Below are positions 1 to 9,072 of a stretch of DNA of 64,000 bases, piece by piece. The notes below the pieces were generated by a model. The model ran no database searches. It saw nothing but the letters and a program-made list of their open reading frames with translations, and had not been told where the DNA came from. The position numbers and the translations under genes were made by a program. Numbering within the stretch: position 1 is the first letter of the stretch; each line of letters begins with the position of its first letter. This DNA is from Bacteriovoracaceae bacterium (lineage in GTDB: Bacteria; Bdellovibrionota; Bacteriovoracia; Bacteriovoracales; Bacteriovoracaceae): positions 1-64,000 of the forward strand of contig JAFMBV010000011.1 in the NCBI GenBank assembly GCA_017858255.1, read 5' to 3'.

Positions 1-1863
1 CTCAGTTCCTTCTAGGACCTCTTGAACTGCCTGATCACTGATGGCCTCTGCAGTCACGTCTTCAGCACTTAATCCCTTTGCACCCTTTGCGGCCAAATCT
101 GCAATGACTGCAAGTCTTGTTGCCCGGACGACTGATGATGAATTTCCTAAGCTTAGTTGGCTTCCTTCTAATCTATCTCTTTCTCTTTGATCTGAGTCAT
201 CATCCCTTTCTCTTCGATCTCTATCTTCGTCTCTTCTTTGATTGGCCAATCTCTCTTGGTCTGGTCCACCATTTGGTGTATCGTTTCGATCCGCAGGTCT
301 GTCGACTTGAGCCTGTTGATTCCCCGTGTGAGCGTTTGCAGAATGAGTCTCTGGTCCCGTGTTATTTCTTCCATGAGGCAGACCACTTTCCTCAACGCTT
401 CTACGAGCTTTTCCGGCAGTTCTTCTTCGGTTAGTCGCTCTAACTATTCGAGAACCAACTCGAGCACCAAGGAGAGAGCGAGTAGCTATGCTTCCTCCTG
501 AACCGCCAATGTCTGTACCTCGGCCTGCCATTCGTAATGCTCTAAAATCCTGTCTAGCTGTTTGACGGACTAACTGACTGACGGCATTGTTTCCACCAAC
601 ACGAGAAGCTCCTATGAGTACACCTTGCATGGCCCTAGTCGACATATTGTCGATTATTTTAACCGGTGCCAATACGATGTCTTTAGCGCCTCCTGTTATG
701 CGGCCGACTCTTGAATTGGATAAATATTTTCCAAAACGCATGACATTTTCTTTGGCCCTAGAAAAAGTATTGGAAGTTCTCGCTATTAGACTAGCACTAC
801 TCGTTGTGGTTTGCGTGGCCTTGGTTCCTCTATTTGCAAGACGAGCAAGAGCGGGAACTTTCGCTGATAGCATATGAGCTCCTCTTAAACTTGCTCCCTT
901 TACGGCAGTGGCACCAACTCGAGCAGCAAGTCCTAAGCCTGTAAACGTTCCGGCCGTTGCGATGGTTAATAGGCCTTCTGAGATAAAGAATCCGGCACCG
1001 GCGCAAAAGGCATTAATGCCATCATTGCAATCAAGGCAAGCATAACCTTGTAAAGGTTCAACACACTTTCTTTCGCCACTCTCAGGATCGTCGGCCCATT
1101 CTTGACAAAATATCTGACTCTTTATCCAGGTATCAATACCACTTTTAAATGATTTCAATTTATTTACGATGTACTTACCAGGAGAATCCAAAAAGAGAGA
1201 GGCTTCACTTCTAGAAGTGGCCGCAGCAGTGTGAAGATCGTCACTTTTCGCGAATAAGTAATCTCTCATATTAGAAAAGGCGCCAACCGCAGCTCGCCCG
1301 ATATCCCTTAAGCTATTTAAAGTTGAAAGCAGACTTGAGATAAAGGCGCGGTAAACTTCACTGACACAGTCCGGTTGGTCCCCACCTAAACATTGGGAAC
1401 CTTCCTCAGCTGCTAAAACTGAGCCAAGGGAGCGTTCCACACGGCTAGTTATAAAGCTTGGAGCGACCTTACCAACGATACGAACAACTGAGCGACCCAT
1501 ATTGCACGCCATTTGTTTGCCACAGTGATCTTGAACATAATTTGCATCTTCTTCAGTACAGCTTAACTTTGTGGAAACTTCATCGAGGTCTTCTGCCAGA
1601 CCATTAATTCCTAAAAGAGGACCTTGGCTTTCCGGCGTGGCGCATGCATTAGCTTCTGCTGTATTGCCAGCAAGGTCTTGATTCTCATCAACGTAAACAG
1701 ATATTTCTTCATAACGCCGAAGACACGTTGGATCTTGTATGGATGCTTCACTAGAGCATTCTGTTTCAAAGGCTTCGACCTCTTGCTCACTAACGGCCCA
1801 AGTATTAAAGGCAATTAGTGAAGCGATAAAAATAATTAGAATTGGATTTTTTTTCTTAACCAT
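1..1863 (-). CDS. Large secreted protein of unknown function, cut by the left window edge
   Basis: Reading the minus strand from the ATG at 1863 gives 621 uninterrupted codons to base 1, so the gene continues outside the window. The N-terminus is a clear signal peptide (about 23 residues ending in NTWA). The next 330 residues are cysteine-rich and include a CGKQMAC motif and a CLDCNDGINAFC cluster. A small Gly/Ala-rich hydrophobic stretch and a long Arg/Ser/Gly-rich basic region follow. Near codons 520-570 there is a low-complexity charged tract of alternating Arg, Asp and Glu, then an Ala-rich helical region. I do not recognise a catalytic domain. The sequence starts divergently from the gene at 1969, with about 100 bp between them. 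Function unknown; export is well supported, the rest is description. Confidence 0.8.
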   Translation of the reverse strand, partial: MVKKKNPILIIFIASLIAFNTWAVSEQEVEAFETECSSEASIQDPTCLRRYEEISVYVDENQDLAGNTAEANACATPESQGPLLGINGLAEDLDEVSTKLSCTEEDANYVQDHCGKQMACNMGRSVVRIVGKVAPSFITSRVERSLGSVLAAEEGSQCLGGDQPDCVSEVYRAFISSLLSTLNSLRDIGRAAVGAFSNMRDYLFAKSDDLHTAAATSRSEASLFLDSPGKYIVNKLKSFKSGIDTWIKSQIFCQEWADDPESGERKCVEPLQGYACLDCNDGINAFCAGAGFFISEGLLTIATAGTFTGLGLAARVGATAVKGASLRGAHMLSAKVPALARLANRGTKATQTTTSSASLIARTSNTFSRAKENVMRFGKYLSNSRVGRITGGAKDIVLAPVKIIDNMSTRAMQGVLIGASRVGGNNAVSQLVRQTARQDFRALRMAGRGTDIGGSGGSIATRSLLGARVGSRIVRATNRRRTAGKARRSVEESGLPHGRNNTGPETHSANAHTGNQQAQVDRPADRNDTPNGGPDQERLANQRRDEDRDRRERDDDSDQRERDRLEGSQLSLGNSSSVVRATRLAVIADLAAKGAKGLSAEDVTAEAISDQAVQEVLEGTE

Positions 1864-1968
1864 TATTTCCAGTCTTGTACATTGGCCAACTTCAGCTAAC
1901 AATAGGTTAAGGGCTTATCGTCTTATTAGGTGAGTCTTTTAAGCAGTATTTTTATAAGGAAAATAATT

Positions 1969-2511
1969 TTGCTAAATAAATTAAAGTTTTTAAATATAAT
2001 TTTTTTGCTTTTGTTTAGTGCCAATTCCGCGGTAGCAAAATCAGAATTATTTATCGTGGAGAAACTTAATATTTCTTTAGAGATACCACAAGGCTGGCAG
2101 GGCTTACGAGGACATCTTGGAAGAGATATAACTCTGCTCGGGCTTGAACTAGGCAGTCGACGGGATACTATTTTTATTGAGGTCACGGATCGTAAAAGAT
2201 TAGACCTTAAAGCAGAAAAAAAAGCCTCCAAAAATTTTAAGAAGATTAAAATTGAGTGGCTAAAAAATAAGGCGGCGATTCTTAAAAACATCTCATTGGA
2301 TAAACCAATATCATTTTTAAATAAAAAACACCTTTACCATGAGGTTAGCTACTTACTTGGTGGTAACAGTTTTGTTGAGGGGAATCTGTTCTTAGAATGT
2401 GGACCTGATGCAGGACTTAATGTCAGTTTTTTAACGTTAGAAGAAAAAGAGAAAGCATTCCAAAAGAACTTTAAAGAAGTATTAACTTCTTTAAAGTGTC
2501 TTAAGAAATAA
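1969..2511 (+). CDS. Small secreted protein, PsbP/DUF1795-like
   Basis: The open frame begins at a GTG at 1930. The TTG at 1969 is preferred because AAGGA at 1956-1960 lies at proper distance and the protein then starts directly with a signal peptide (MLNKLKF, hydrophobic core, cleavage near SAVA). The mature part of about 157 residues carries an EIPQGWQG segment, like the strand-rich N-terminus of PsbP/DUF1795-type proteins, and ends with a Lys-rich helix. Likely periplasmic. The family match is by eye and weak; function unknown. Confidence 0.65.
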   Translation: MLNKLKFLNIIFLLLFSANSAVAKSELFIVEKLNISLEIPQGWQGLRGHLGRDITLLGLELGSRRDTIFIEVTDRKRLDLKAEKKASKNFKKIKIEWLKNKAAILKNISLDKPISFLNKKHLYHEVSYLLGGNSFVEGNLFLECGPDAGLNVSFLTLEEKEKAFQKNFKEVLTSLKCLKK

Positions 2512-2515
2512 GGAT

Positions 2516-2893
2516 TTAGATTACGCAGTTTTCAAGATTTGTTGAAATAAAGAAGTCCCACTTAACATGCCATGATTTCCCAAACTCCTGAGCACCGTAA
2601 TGACCAAGTTCAACTTCTGTGTTGGCAGGAATTATAAAGTTAGGTTCTAAAAATTCATTACGTCCATTTTTAATAAGATCTAGTGTTGGAATTAAGCAAA
2701 TTTCAAATGAGTAATTATTCGTAACTGTTACATGATAATCACTTGTTCTCTCACCGAGCATTCCTGCTGAACGATTGAACTCCACTTCACCTAATTGAAA
2801 GTAATTCTCATAGGCACCATAGTTTAATTCATTGCTTGCTTGAGTAGAGGTGATAGTTAAAAGGGTGATCATCGCTATGATGTATTTTTGCAT
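2516..2893 (-). CDS. Small secreted hypothetical protein (125 aa)
   Basis: Starts at an ATG preceded by a strong GGAGGA ribosome-binding site on the minus strand. A signal peptide covers residues 1-19 (ending TSTQA). The mature protein has about 105 residues, is rich in Asn, Tyr and Glu, and has two cysteines (in EICLIP and near the C-terminus), which could form one disulfide. It is convergent with the preceding plus-strand gene, with only 4 bases between the stops. I do not recognise a family. Confidence 0.7.
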   Translation of the reverse strand: MQKYIIAMITLLTITSTQASNELNYGAYENYFQLGEVEFNRSAGMLGERTSDYHVTVTNNYSFEICLIPTLDLIKNGRNEFLEPNFIIPANTEVELGHYGAQEFGKSWHVKWDFFISTNLENCVI

Positions 2894-2970
2894 TGAGTCC
2901 TCCGTGAACGAATTTGCTAAGCAATTCTACGACGGATGGAATAGGGTTCGCAAGCTACACGGAGAGGCTC

Positions 2971-4212
2971 TTATAGGAGCTTATAGGCCTTTTTAAAGTG
3001 AAGATATTCTCTAACGAGGGTCGTTGGCTGAGTGTTTTCCACTGTGTCAATACGGCAGGAGCCCGCAAGGGGTTCGGAAGTAGAGCTGCCACCATCACAA
3101 ACTACGCGGGCATTACAGCTTTTAAAATCACATTGAAGAGCGTTGCCCGGGTGCATTTGAAAAACATGGTCTCCTGTGTTCACAGCGCTTTGAATGCCTT
3201 CTATGCATTTTTGAAAATAATTAGGGTCTATAGCAGTTGAGCATAAGTGATCAAAAACTTTGGCCTCGTATTCTTCCCAGCTGGGAATTAACTTGGCCTC
3301 ATTGGTGCTTGGTTCTGCTAACAGGCTATTGGCCATTCCTTTAAGGCAGCTGTCATTAGAATCACTATAGTCACAAAAGAACTTAGAAAAGCTTAGGCCA
3401 CCTGCCTTAAAATTTCCCCAGTAAGAAGCGTAGTCATTCCGTTGAGACTTTAGACGCCAGCAAACACCTTCGGAGCATGAGCGTCTCTCTTTAAAATTGA
3501 TATTATTTCTGACTACCCATTCAGAACGGGTGCGATCTACTTTCTTATACCAATGATTGTCTGCTTGAAGCCTTTCAAAAAGAGCACCGGTTAAAGTACC
3601 GCTAACAGGAATATTCCAAAGCTTTGATAGAGCAGGGGCAACCATAAAGCCGGTGTTACAGCCGTTAAGAGTTGCAAAAGCTCCTTTCATAAACTGATCT
3701 CTAAGTTTTTCAAACCCTTTTGAAGTATACATGGAGGCTTTTGTTTGACCGAGTCTTAGGGACCAAGGGCTTGCATGGCCATAGAAATCAAAACTGGCGA
3801 TTTGCTTAAACTTTTTCATGACTCGATAAAGTTGTGCCGCCGTTAACTGACCTTTCTCTGTAGCGACAACCTTAACCCCATAGCGCTGAAAAACTTCTTC
3901 TTGGGTTGCCTTAATAACATCTGGTTGAGAGATGAAGACTACTTGGTGTTTTGGGTGTAGTGCCTGAAAAATTTTTCCTCTAAGGAGGGCCGATTGGAAG
4001 AATTGATCGGAGTCAACGCTCATGGCGGAGCCAATCACTAATATATGGGTAGGTGTTTGAGGATTAAGTTTTTGGTTAAGGGTTCCCACAAGAAAACGTG
4101 ATTTGTGAGAATTGTTCTTTTCTCCATTGAATCCACTACGATCCAAAAGATTTGGTACTCTCGCCTGAGGATTAAAGAGAATTACAAAGAATAAAAGAAA
4201 TCCCTTTTTCAA
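2971..4212 (-). CDS. Secreted caspase/gingipain-fold-like protein (putative clan CD cysteine peptidase)
   Basis: 413 residues from a TTG start with GGGGA just upstream; a signal peptide covers roughly residues 1-17. After a strand-like HILVIGSA segment (56-63) come two motifs with the order and setting of clan CD peptidases (caspases, gingipains, CHAT): FDFYGHASPW with His146, and ATLNGCNTGF with Cys185. A hydrophobic strand precedes each. The spacing of 39 residues suits that fold. The C-terminal 200 residues are cysteine-rich (several Cys pairs between 240 and 400) and may be disulfide-bonded. The activity is inferred from the dyad only; substrate unknown. It is transcribed divergently from the LamG lipoprotein gene. 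Confidence 0.6.
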   Translation of the reverse strand: MKKGFLLFFVILFNPQARVPNLLDRSGFNGEKNNSHKSRFLVGTLNQKLNPQTPTHILVIGSAMSVDSDQFFQSALLRGKIFQALHPKHQVVFISQPDVIKATQEEVFQRYGVKVVATEKGQLTAAQLYRVMKKFKQIASFDFYGHASPWSLRLGQTKASMYTSKGFEKLRDQFMKGAFATLNGCNTGFMVAPALSKLWNIPVSGTLTGALFERLQADNHWYKKVDRTRSEWVVRNNINFKERRSCSEGVCWRLKSQRNDYASYWGNFKAGGLSFSKFFCDYSDSNDSCLKGMANSLLAEPSTNEAKLIPSWEEYEAKVFDHLCSTAIDPNYFQKCIEGIQSAVNTGDHVFQMHPGNALQCDFKSCNARVVCDGGSSTSEPLAGSCRIDTVENTQPTTLVREYLHFKKAYKLL

Positions 4213-4450
4213 GCACCAGTCCCCATTTTAGTTTTATAAAGGCTTATATCGTTTTGCCGTAAACCGGTCTATAGGGTCTGTAGAAAAGGAGGGATAGATT
4301 TGACCACTATTGGTAGTGTCAAAAGTCTTTTCAGTGTCAAAATGAGTGAAAGTTTCTGACGTGATTTCAGTGGGTTATCGGTGCCGCATGGTATGCATAG
4401 TGGAGTCAAACTTGCATAATTTAAAGATAACAATGTGCTGGAGAAGCCCC

Positions 4451-6091
4451 ATGAATAACTTAGTAAAAATAAGCGCCATGATAATCCCTTTCATTCTTTC
4501 AGGTTGTGGAAGTGATAGTGATTTATCTGGAGATTTATCTCTGGTAGGGCTTCAGCCAGTTGTAACCTATAGTAGTTTACTTAAAGTCGATTCATCCAAC
4601 GTTACTTCCTTTGAGTTTAAGGGTGAATGTAAAAATATTGAAAAAGTTATGGTTAAAGGGAGTGTGACCTTTGATATCGCCTGTGAAAATGGAACGTGGT
4701 CAAAAGTAATAGACTTAACTTTTCTCCCAAACGGTCTCCACAGTATATCGATTGAAGCCGAAGATAAAAAGGTTGATATTGAGCTTTTTAAAGACAGCCT
4801 TCTTGCGGACTCAAGTGCCGTCTATCTTTTTTCAGACGCAAGTGATTTAGGTAAGGAGAGCCTTGGGCTTCATCCGGCGGTAAGTTTGGTGGATGTCGTA
4901 GACACAATAGATAGTGAAAGAGGCATTGTCGCAGAATTTAATGGTGCCTCTTCTCAGATTCAATTATCGGATGGAAACTTTTTTAACAATCAATTTAGTG
5001 ACAAAACCTTCTCTTTCTTTATGAAGTCTTCTGATTTTCAAACTAGTCAAGTGGTCTTTGAAGAGGGTGGTAGTGGCAATGGAATTGCTTTGAGAATTGA
5101 AAATGATGAATTGATCTTAGCTAGCCGTGCTGGTGGTTCTGGAACTCAAGTTGAAGTGACAGGCAGTTTAGTTAATCTTGAAAATAATTGGGTTTTTATT
5201 GTCGCTGGATTTTATAAGGGAAACCTAGAGCTCTCAATTAATGGTGTGAAGACGCAAACATCAGCTGGCTACACCTTAATCCCAAATCATGGAGATGTCG
5301 GGGGAATAGGTAGCATCTTTGGCTCAAGTGTTTTTGAACCCGTTGGCCCAGCCCCGTTATTAGGTCTCTTAAGTTCGCTTTTTATCCTCGATCGTCCCCT
5401 ATCTGCTGATGAAGAAGTAATCCTATCAGGAAGTGTTCTTACACCAAGAAATTATGATCCTTTAAAACTTGGACTAGTGGCCTCGCTTGAGTTTGAAAAC
5501 ATTGCTCTACCTGGTGAGGATAGCAATGGAAGTGTTAGTGGAGTTTCTCAAAATATTGTTGTTGCAAATGATGGAGAGAGAGGAAATGTCGCTAGCTTTG
5601 ATGGCACAAGTGAGATCAAATTAAGCAATGGAACTTATTGGAATGATGAATTTAGCACGAAGTCTTATGCACTTTACTTTAAAGTAGCTGACCTTATGAC
5701 AGAGCAAGTGATTTTTGAAGAGGGTGGCTCTACCAATGGTATTTCTTTAAGAGTTGAAAATGGTTATCTCTTTGCGGATGCACGGGCCGGTTCAGCAGCA
5801 CCAGCTCAAGTGCTTATTACTGATATTATAGATCTTGCTGATCAATGGGTGAAAGTAGTCGTACAGTTTGATAAGGGTAATTTTCTAATGAACGTTAATG
5901 ATGGGAACACCCAAGTTTCCCGTTCTGCCGGTTTTACGTCAATTCCCGATCACTCTAGTGAGGGAGGACTTGGAAGACGTTTTGGTGGCGATGCTAGCGG
6001 GAACTCTGGAGATGCCTTCTTCACAGGTTCAATTGATAAGTTTTCTACTTATAATCGTATACTAAGTGATTTTGAGTTCAAGTCTTACTAG
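4451..6091 (+). CDS. Lipoprotein with two tandem LamG/concanavalin-like domains
   Basis: An upstream in-frame ATG at 4346 is open, but the ATG at 4451 begins a canonical lipoprotein signal (MNNLVKISAMIIPFILSGC, lipobox LSGC, Cys19), so it is taken as the start. After an N-terminal beta-rich region of about 110 residues, two copies of a roughly 180-residue module follow. Both share the blocks ERG-VA-FDG, FSTKSY/FSDKTF, VIFEEGGS-NGI-LR-EN, and IPDH/IPNHGD-GG-G. This is the usual LamG-like jelly-roll layout, often carbohydrate- or protein-binding. It is probably displayed on the outer membrane. The two modules are diverged duplicates. Confidence 0.75.
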   Translation: MNNLVKISAMIIPFILSGCGSDSDLSGDLSLVGLQPVVTYSSLLKVDSSNVTSFEFKGECKNIEKVMVKGSVTFDIACENGTWSKVIDLTFLPNGLHSISIEAEDKKVDIELFKDSLLADSSAVYLFSDASDLGKESLGLHPAVSLVDVVDTIDSERGIVAEFNGASSQIQLSDGNFFNNQFSDKTFSFFMKSSDFQTSQVVFEEGGSGNGIALRIENDELILASRAGGSGTQVEVTGSLVNLENNWVFIVAGFYKGNLELSINGVKTQTSAGYTLIPNHGDVGGIGSIFGSSVFEPVGPAPLLGLLSSLFILDRPLSADEEVILSGSVLTPRNYDPLKLGLVASLEFENIALPGEDSNGSVSGVSQNIVVANDGERGNVASFDGTSEIKLSNGTYWNDEFSTKSYALYFKVADLMTEQVIFEEGGSTNGISLRVENGYLFADARAGSAAPAQVLITDIIDLADQWVKVVVQFDKGNFLMNVNDGNTQVSRSAGFTSIPDHSSEGGLGRRFGGDASGNSGDAFFTGSIDKFSTYNRILSDFEFKSY

Positions 6092-6097
6092 TCGTGA

Positions 6098-6967
6098 TTA
6101 TTTAGTACTGCAAGGGCCGAGTACTTCGCAAGTTCCGCGGTAGTCCTTATTGTGGGCCTGGCTCCAATCTGGGATGTTGTTATAATCGCTAATCATATAA
6201 GCTCTAAGAGAAGCTGTATCTGGGAAGTCTTGTTGAGTACAGGTAGCACTACTCCCCCTTATAACCCTGACATTACAAAATCTAAGCCCTTGATCTTTGG
6301 GAGGGATGGGATTGACTGGCTCAACAGTGATTGTTGGCTCTACTGTGACTTTTTTTAAGTCCCATGGTCTAAGCATCGTTTTTTGATTTTCTTTAAACAT
6401 CATTCTTACAAAGCAGCTACGGGCTTCACTTATAGTTGTTTGAAAAGTACGAAGGCCATTGAAGGGAAGTTCATCTGTAGTATAAACCGGGGCCGATGCG
6501 TAATTGTAAGGTCCTTCTTCTGTCGTTTGATCACAGAAAACACCATTCTTTTGAGAAACAAGAGCACTATTAAGATAGCCGCTTCCACTATTAAATAAAT
6601 CCGATGTGAGCATTATTTCTGCCTCCATTTTAAGAGGTATAGAAAGAAGGCTTTCATCAAGTACTTCCCAACAGAGATCAACAAAGTACTCAGATCCAAA
6701 TCGCTCGGAACCTAAAGAAAAAGTAACTCCCTTTTCTTTGTTTAGGATATGAGCTCCTTGGTCACTAGAGGCCTGGATATAACTTACTCGCCCTGAGGCT
6801 TTAGTAATTGAACTATAAGAGCTTCTTATCTCTCCTTGGGAGTAGTTAGCGATATCATAGGAGAAATAGTCAAAGTCATTCAGAATCTGTGGCAGGGCAT
6901 CTCCAGAGCACAAACAGTTTGAAAGGCCTTGGCAACTTGGAACCTCAGCTCCATCATTAACTTTCAA
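6098..6967 (-). CDS. 5'-truncated gene for an exported-type Cys-rich protein, paralogue of the fragment at 6960-7394
   Basis: The frame is open for 289 codons from a TTG at 6967 but has no signal peptide and no convincing ribosome-binding site; the frame upstream closes at a TAA at 7013-7015. Protein content looks real: conserved Cys (PSCQGLSNCLC, DLCWEV, VFCD, SCFVRM, TCEVLGPC) and an LGSERFGSEYF block near residue 95. From that block to KKVTV it aligns with the translation of 6960-7394 on the opposite strand. The first residues after the TTG appear to come from antisense of that neighbour, so the true N-terminus is missing. Function unknown. Compare the finding on the junction at 6960. Confidence 0.55.
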   Translation of the reverse strand: MKVNDGAEVPSCQGLSNCLCSGDALPQILNDFDYFSYDIANYSQGEIRSSYSSITKASGRVSYIQASSDQGAHILNKEKGVTFSLGSERFGSEYFVDLCWEVLDESLLSIPLKMEAEIMLTSDLFNSGSGYLNSALVSQKNGVFCDQTTEEGPYNYASAPVYTTDELPFNGLRTFQTTISEARSCFVRMMFKENQKTMLRPWDLKKVTVEPTITVEPVNPIPPKDQGLRFCNVRVIRGSSATCTQQDFPDTASLRAYMISDYNNIPDWSQAHNKDYRGTCEVLGPCSTK

Positions 6968-7394
6968 CCTTGGTTCTGAAAGATATGGTGCAGAGTACTT
7001 TCTAGATGTTTGTTATAAGGCAACTCAGATTAACTACCCTAATGGTTTAGGTCTGAACTACTCTCATGACAAGCAAATTACTATGACTGACCTTGATCCT
7101 CAAAGTGGTTATAACTACGAGAGACTTTCGGCCCTTGCTTATAGAACTGTGGTAATTTGTAAAGAAAAAGATAGTACTAGACCATTAGTAACGGAAACTC
7201 GTTGGGATCGTTTCAATGGCCGTAACGTAATTGACTTCAGGAACATTAATTTCTCTATGGACCTTGAAAAATGTAAAGTTCGTTACATGTTCAAAGAAAC
7301 TAACCTTGAAGGCGTTGCTTCTCTTCGTCGTTGGAATCTACAAAAAGCTCGTGTGTGTACTTACACATCATTCAATGAGCCAGCTTTAGATTAA
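6960..7394 (+). pseudogene. 3' fragment of a paralogous exported-protein gene, lacking its 5' half
   Basis: The plus-strand frame read from 6960 gives TFNLGSERYGAEYFLDVC and continues without a stop to 7394, ending in TYTSFNEPALD. This matches the middle and end of the minus-strand neighbour: LGSER[YF]G[AS]EYF, a CKVRYMFKE / CFVRMMFKE block and LRRWNLQKARV / LRPWDLKKVTV. The first ATG is at 7083, in the middle of the homologous region, so there is no proper start or signal peptide. It is best read as the 3' remnant of a second copy. Upstream of 6960 the frame stays open but is antisense to the neighbour. Confidence 0.65.
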
Positions 7395-7413
7395 TTTAAA
7401 ATTTTATATTATT

Positions 7414-7433
7414 CGGGGTCCCTAGGGACTCCG
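7414..7433 (+). terminator. GC-rich hairpin, terminator or attenuator
   Basis: Arms CGGGGTCCC and GGGACTCCG separated by TA form a 9-bp stem with one G-T pair, followed by TTTATT. It sits between the truncated gene ending at 7394 and the lipoprotein gene starting at 7448. Confidence 0.55.
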
Positions 7434-7447
7434 TTTATTGGTGAAAA

Positions 7448-9052
7448 ATGAAAAGACTCTCACTATTTTTATTTATACTTTCTATTTCTAATTGGGCCTG
7501 TCAGCCCTTAGCTCCGCGTGAAATAAATATTCATGTAGATCTCCAAAAGAAAATAAGAAAGTTTTATACATCCAAAAAACTCCTTGAAGAGAGACCTTCT
7601 CTATCTTTGGAGAGTTGTCGAGATACTGCTCTGACAAAGAAATTTATTATGTTAGGACTTGGTATTGAAAACCTGACCTTAACTAATAGCACTATTGGTT
7701 TTAACTTTACGCCACAAGAAGAAAATTTAAATTGTGAACTAAGGAATAACCCATATCAAAATAAAGAAACAAGAGAAGATCGTTTTTCGAAAAATAAGGC
7801 GAAACGAGCTTTTTTCGATCGCTGTGTGGTTGTTCAAGTAACGGAGCTTAATGAAAATATAGCTCTTAAATATCCTGAAGAACAAACAGGGTGCTCTATT
7901 AAGAAAATCAGTAAATGGAGTGTTGATTTTAGCGGTTCCTACTGTTTCTTTCAGCCTCAGACCGAATCTCTCTATTCAGTTCATCTGGATGTAAAGAAAG
8001 AGTGTCTATCAGAAGGTTCATTAGCAGAAAAAGAAACAATTCTTAGTGACTACAACGCTCTCCTTAATACCTACATAGCAGGTGATGCAACAGGCTTTAC
8101 ACAAGACTTAACTGCTTTAACGACTACACCTGTTAGGTTAAGTGTTGGTGCACTTCCATCATTGACTCCTGTTAGTGAGGACTTCGGTGTTGAAAGACCC
8201 CGATGGCCTACAACTTGGCAGGCAGCTGATTTATATTTAGGGAAGTTGAACATTACTTCTCAAGGAAATAATTACGACGAGGTCCGCTTACCTTTAGTTG
8301 TAAATACAATATGCGAGAGAAAGTGTAAGGGGAACCTTTGTACTTCTCCTTGTGATTACTCTCAACCAGTCGTTGGGGAGTTTTCTCTTTATGAAGTTAA
8401 TGGAAGTAAAAGAGAGTTTCTAAAGCTATGGCATGATGGTTCAGTGGCCTCTGCTAATTATCAAGGAGTGCTTCACGGAATGGGAGTGACATTACCAAAA
8501 GGTGTTCTTGAGAATGGTAAGAAGTATGAAGTTGAAGCTATCTTTAGAGAGCCTGATCTTGATTTTGCTTATTTTTCTGGGAGAGTGAGTAGAGAACTTC
8601 GATTCAGTAGAAACTACATTGGACCTCTTTCGAGATCCGGACAAATCAACCTTGTTCCGCAGATCAATGTCATTGGAAAGCCTGGTGAAGTTCCTATGAT
8701 TCCAGTGATTAGAAATTTGTCTTTTGAAAATAGTGAACTTGATGGCCTTTCTCGTGCTTTATCAACTTGGCAGTCAAAGCTTGATAACGCCTTTTGGCCG
8801 CCATCATATAGGCTTATGTGCGATCAAAGAGGTATTTGCGAGCCATCAGGAAAAGGCATTGTAAAAGTTAAAACACGCTTTCAATTAAAAGAAGATACAA
8901 ACTCCGGTTGGGAAGTTGTTGAACTTGGTGGAAACCGTGAAAGTAATATTGTTTCTAGCGCCCGTTGGAGCGCTGACGAGATACCAGAATTAGATTGTGG
9001 CATTGATTTAAATGATGATGAAGATGACTTTGATTGGGGTGATATCCTCTAA
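7448..9052 (+). CDS. Exported protein (possible lipoprotein), first gene of a secreted-protein operon
   Basis: 534 residues with a signal peptide (MKRLSLFLFILSISNWAC). The residues before the Cys (NWA) are not an ideal lipobox, so either lipidation at Cys18 or ordinary cleavage is possible. The mature protein is Cys-rich, with a CERKCKGNLCTSPC cluster near residue 290, and ends in a strongly acidic tail (DLNDDEDDFDWGDIL). No known domain is recognised. The next gene begins about 20 bases downstream and also carries an acidic stretch near its N-terminus; the cluster 7448-12879 is probably one transcript. Confidence 0.75.
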   Translation: MKRLSLFLFILSISNWACQPLAPREINIHVDLQKKIRKFYTSKKLLEERPSLSLESCRDTALTKKFIMLGLGIENLTLTNSTIGFNFTPQEENLNCELRNNPYQNKETREDRFSKNKAKRAFFDRCVVVQVTELNENIALKYPEEQTGCSIKKISKWSVDFSGSYCFFQPQTESLYSVHLDVKKECLSEGSLAEKETILSDYNALLNTYIAGDATGFTQDLTALTTTPVRLSVGALPSLTPVSEDFGVERPRWPTTWQAADLYLGKLNITSQGNNYDEVRLPLVVNTICERKCKGNLCTSPCDYSQPVVGEFSLYEVNGSKREFLKLWHDGSVASANYQGVLHGMGVTLPKGVLENGKKYEVEAIFREPDLDFAYFSGRVSRELRFSRNYIGPLSRSGQINLVPQINVIGKPGEVPMIPVIRNLSFENSELDGLSRALSTWQSKLDNAFWPPSYRLMCDQRGICEPSGKGIVKVKTRFQLKEDTNSGWEVVELGGNRESNIVSSARWSADEIPELDCGIDLNDDEDDFDWGDIL

Positions 9053-9072
9053 CGACTTTTAGGAGAATGAAA

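Noticed and set aside
117-877. Several open frames on the plus strand (117-434, 238-501, 587-877)
   Set aside because: They lie antisense to a 621-codon uninterrupted minus-strand gene with a signal peptide and coherent composition.
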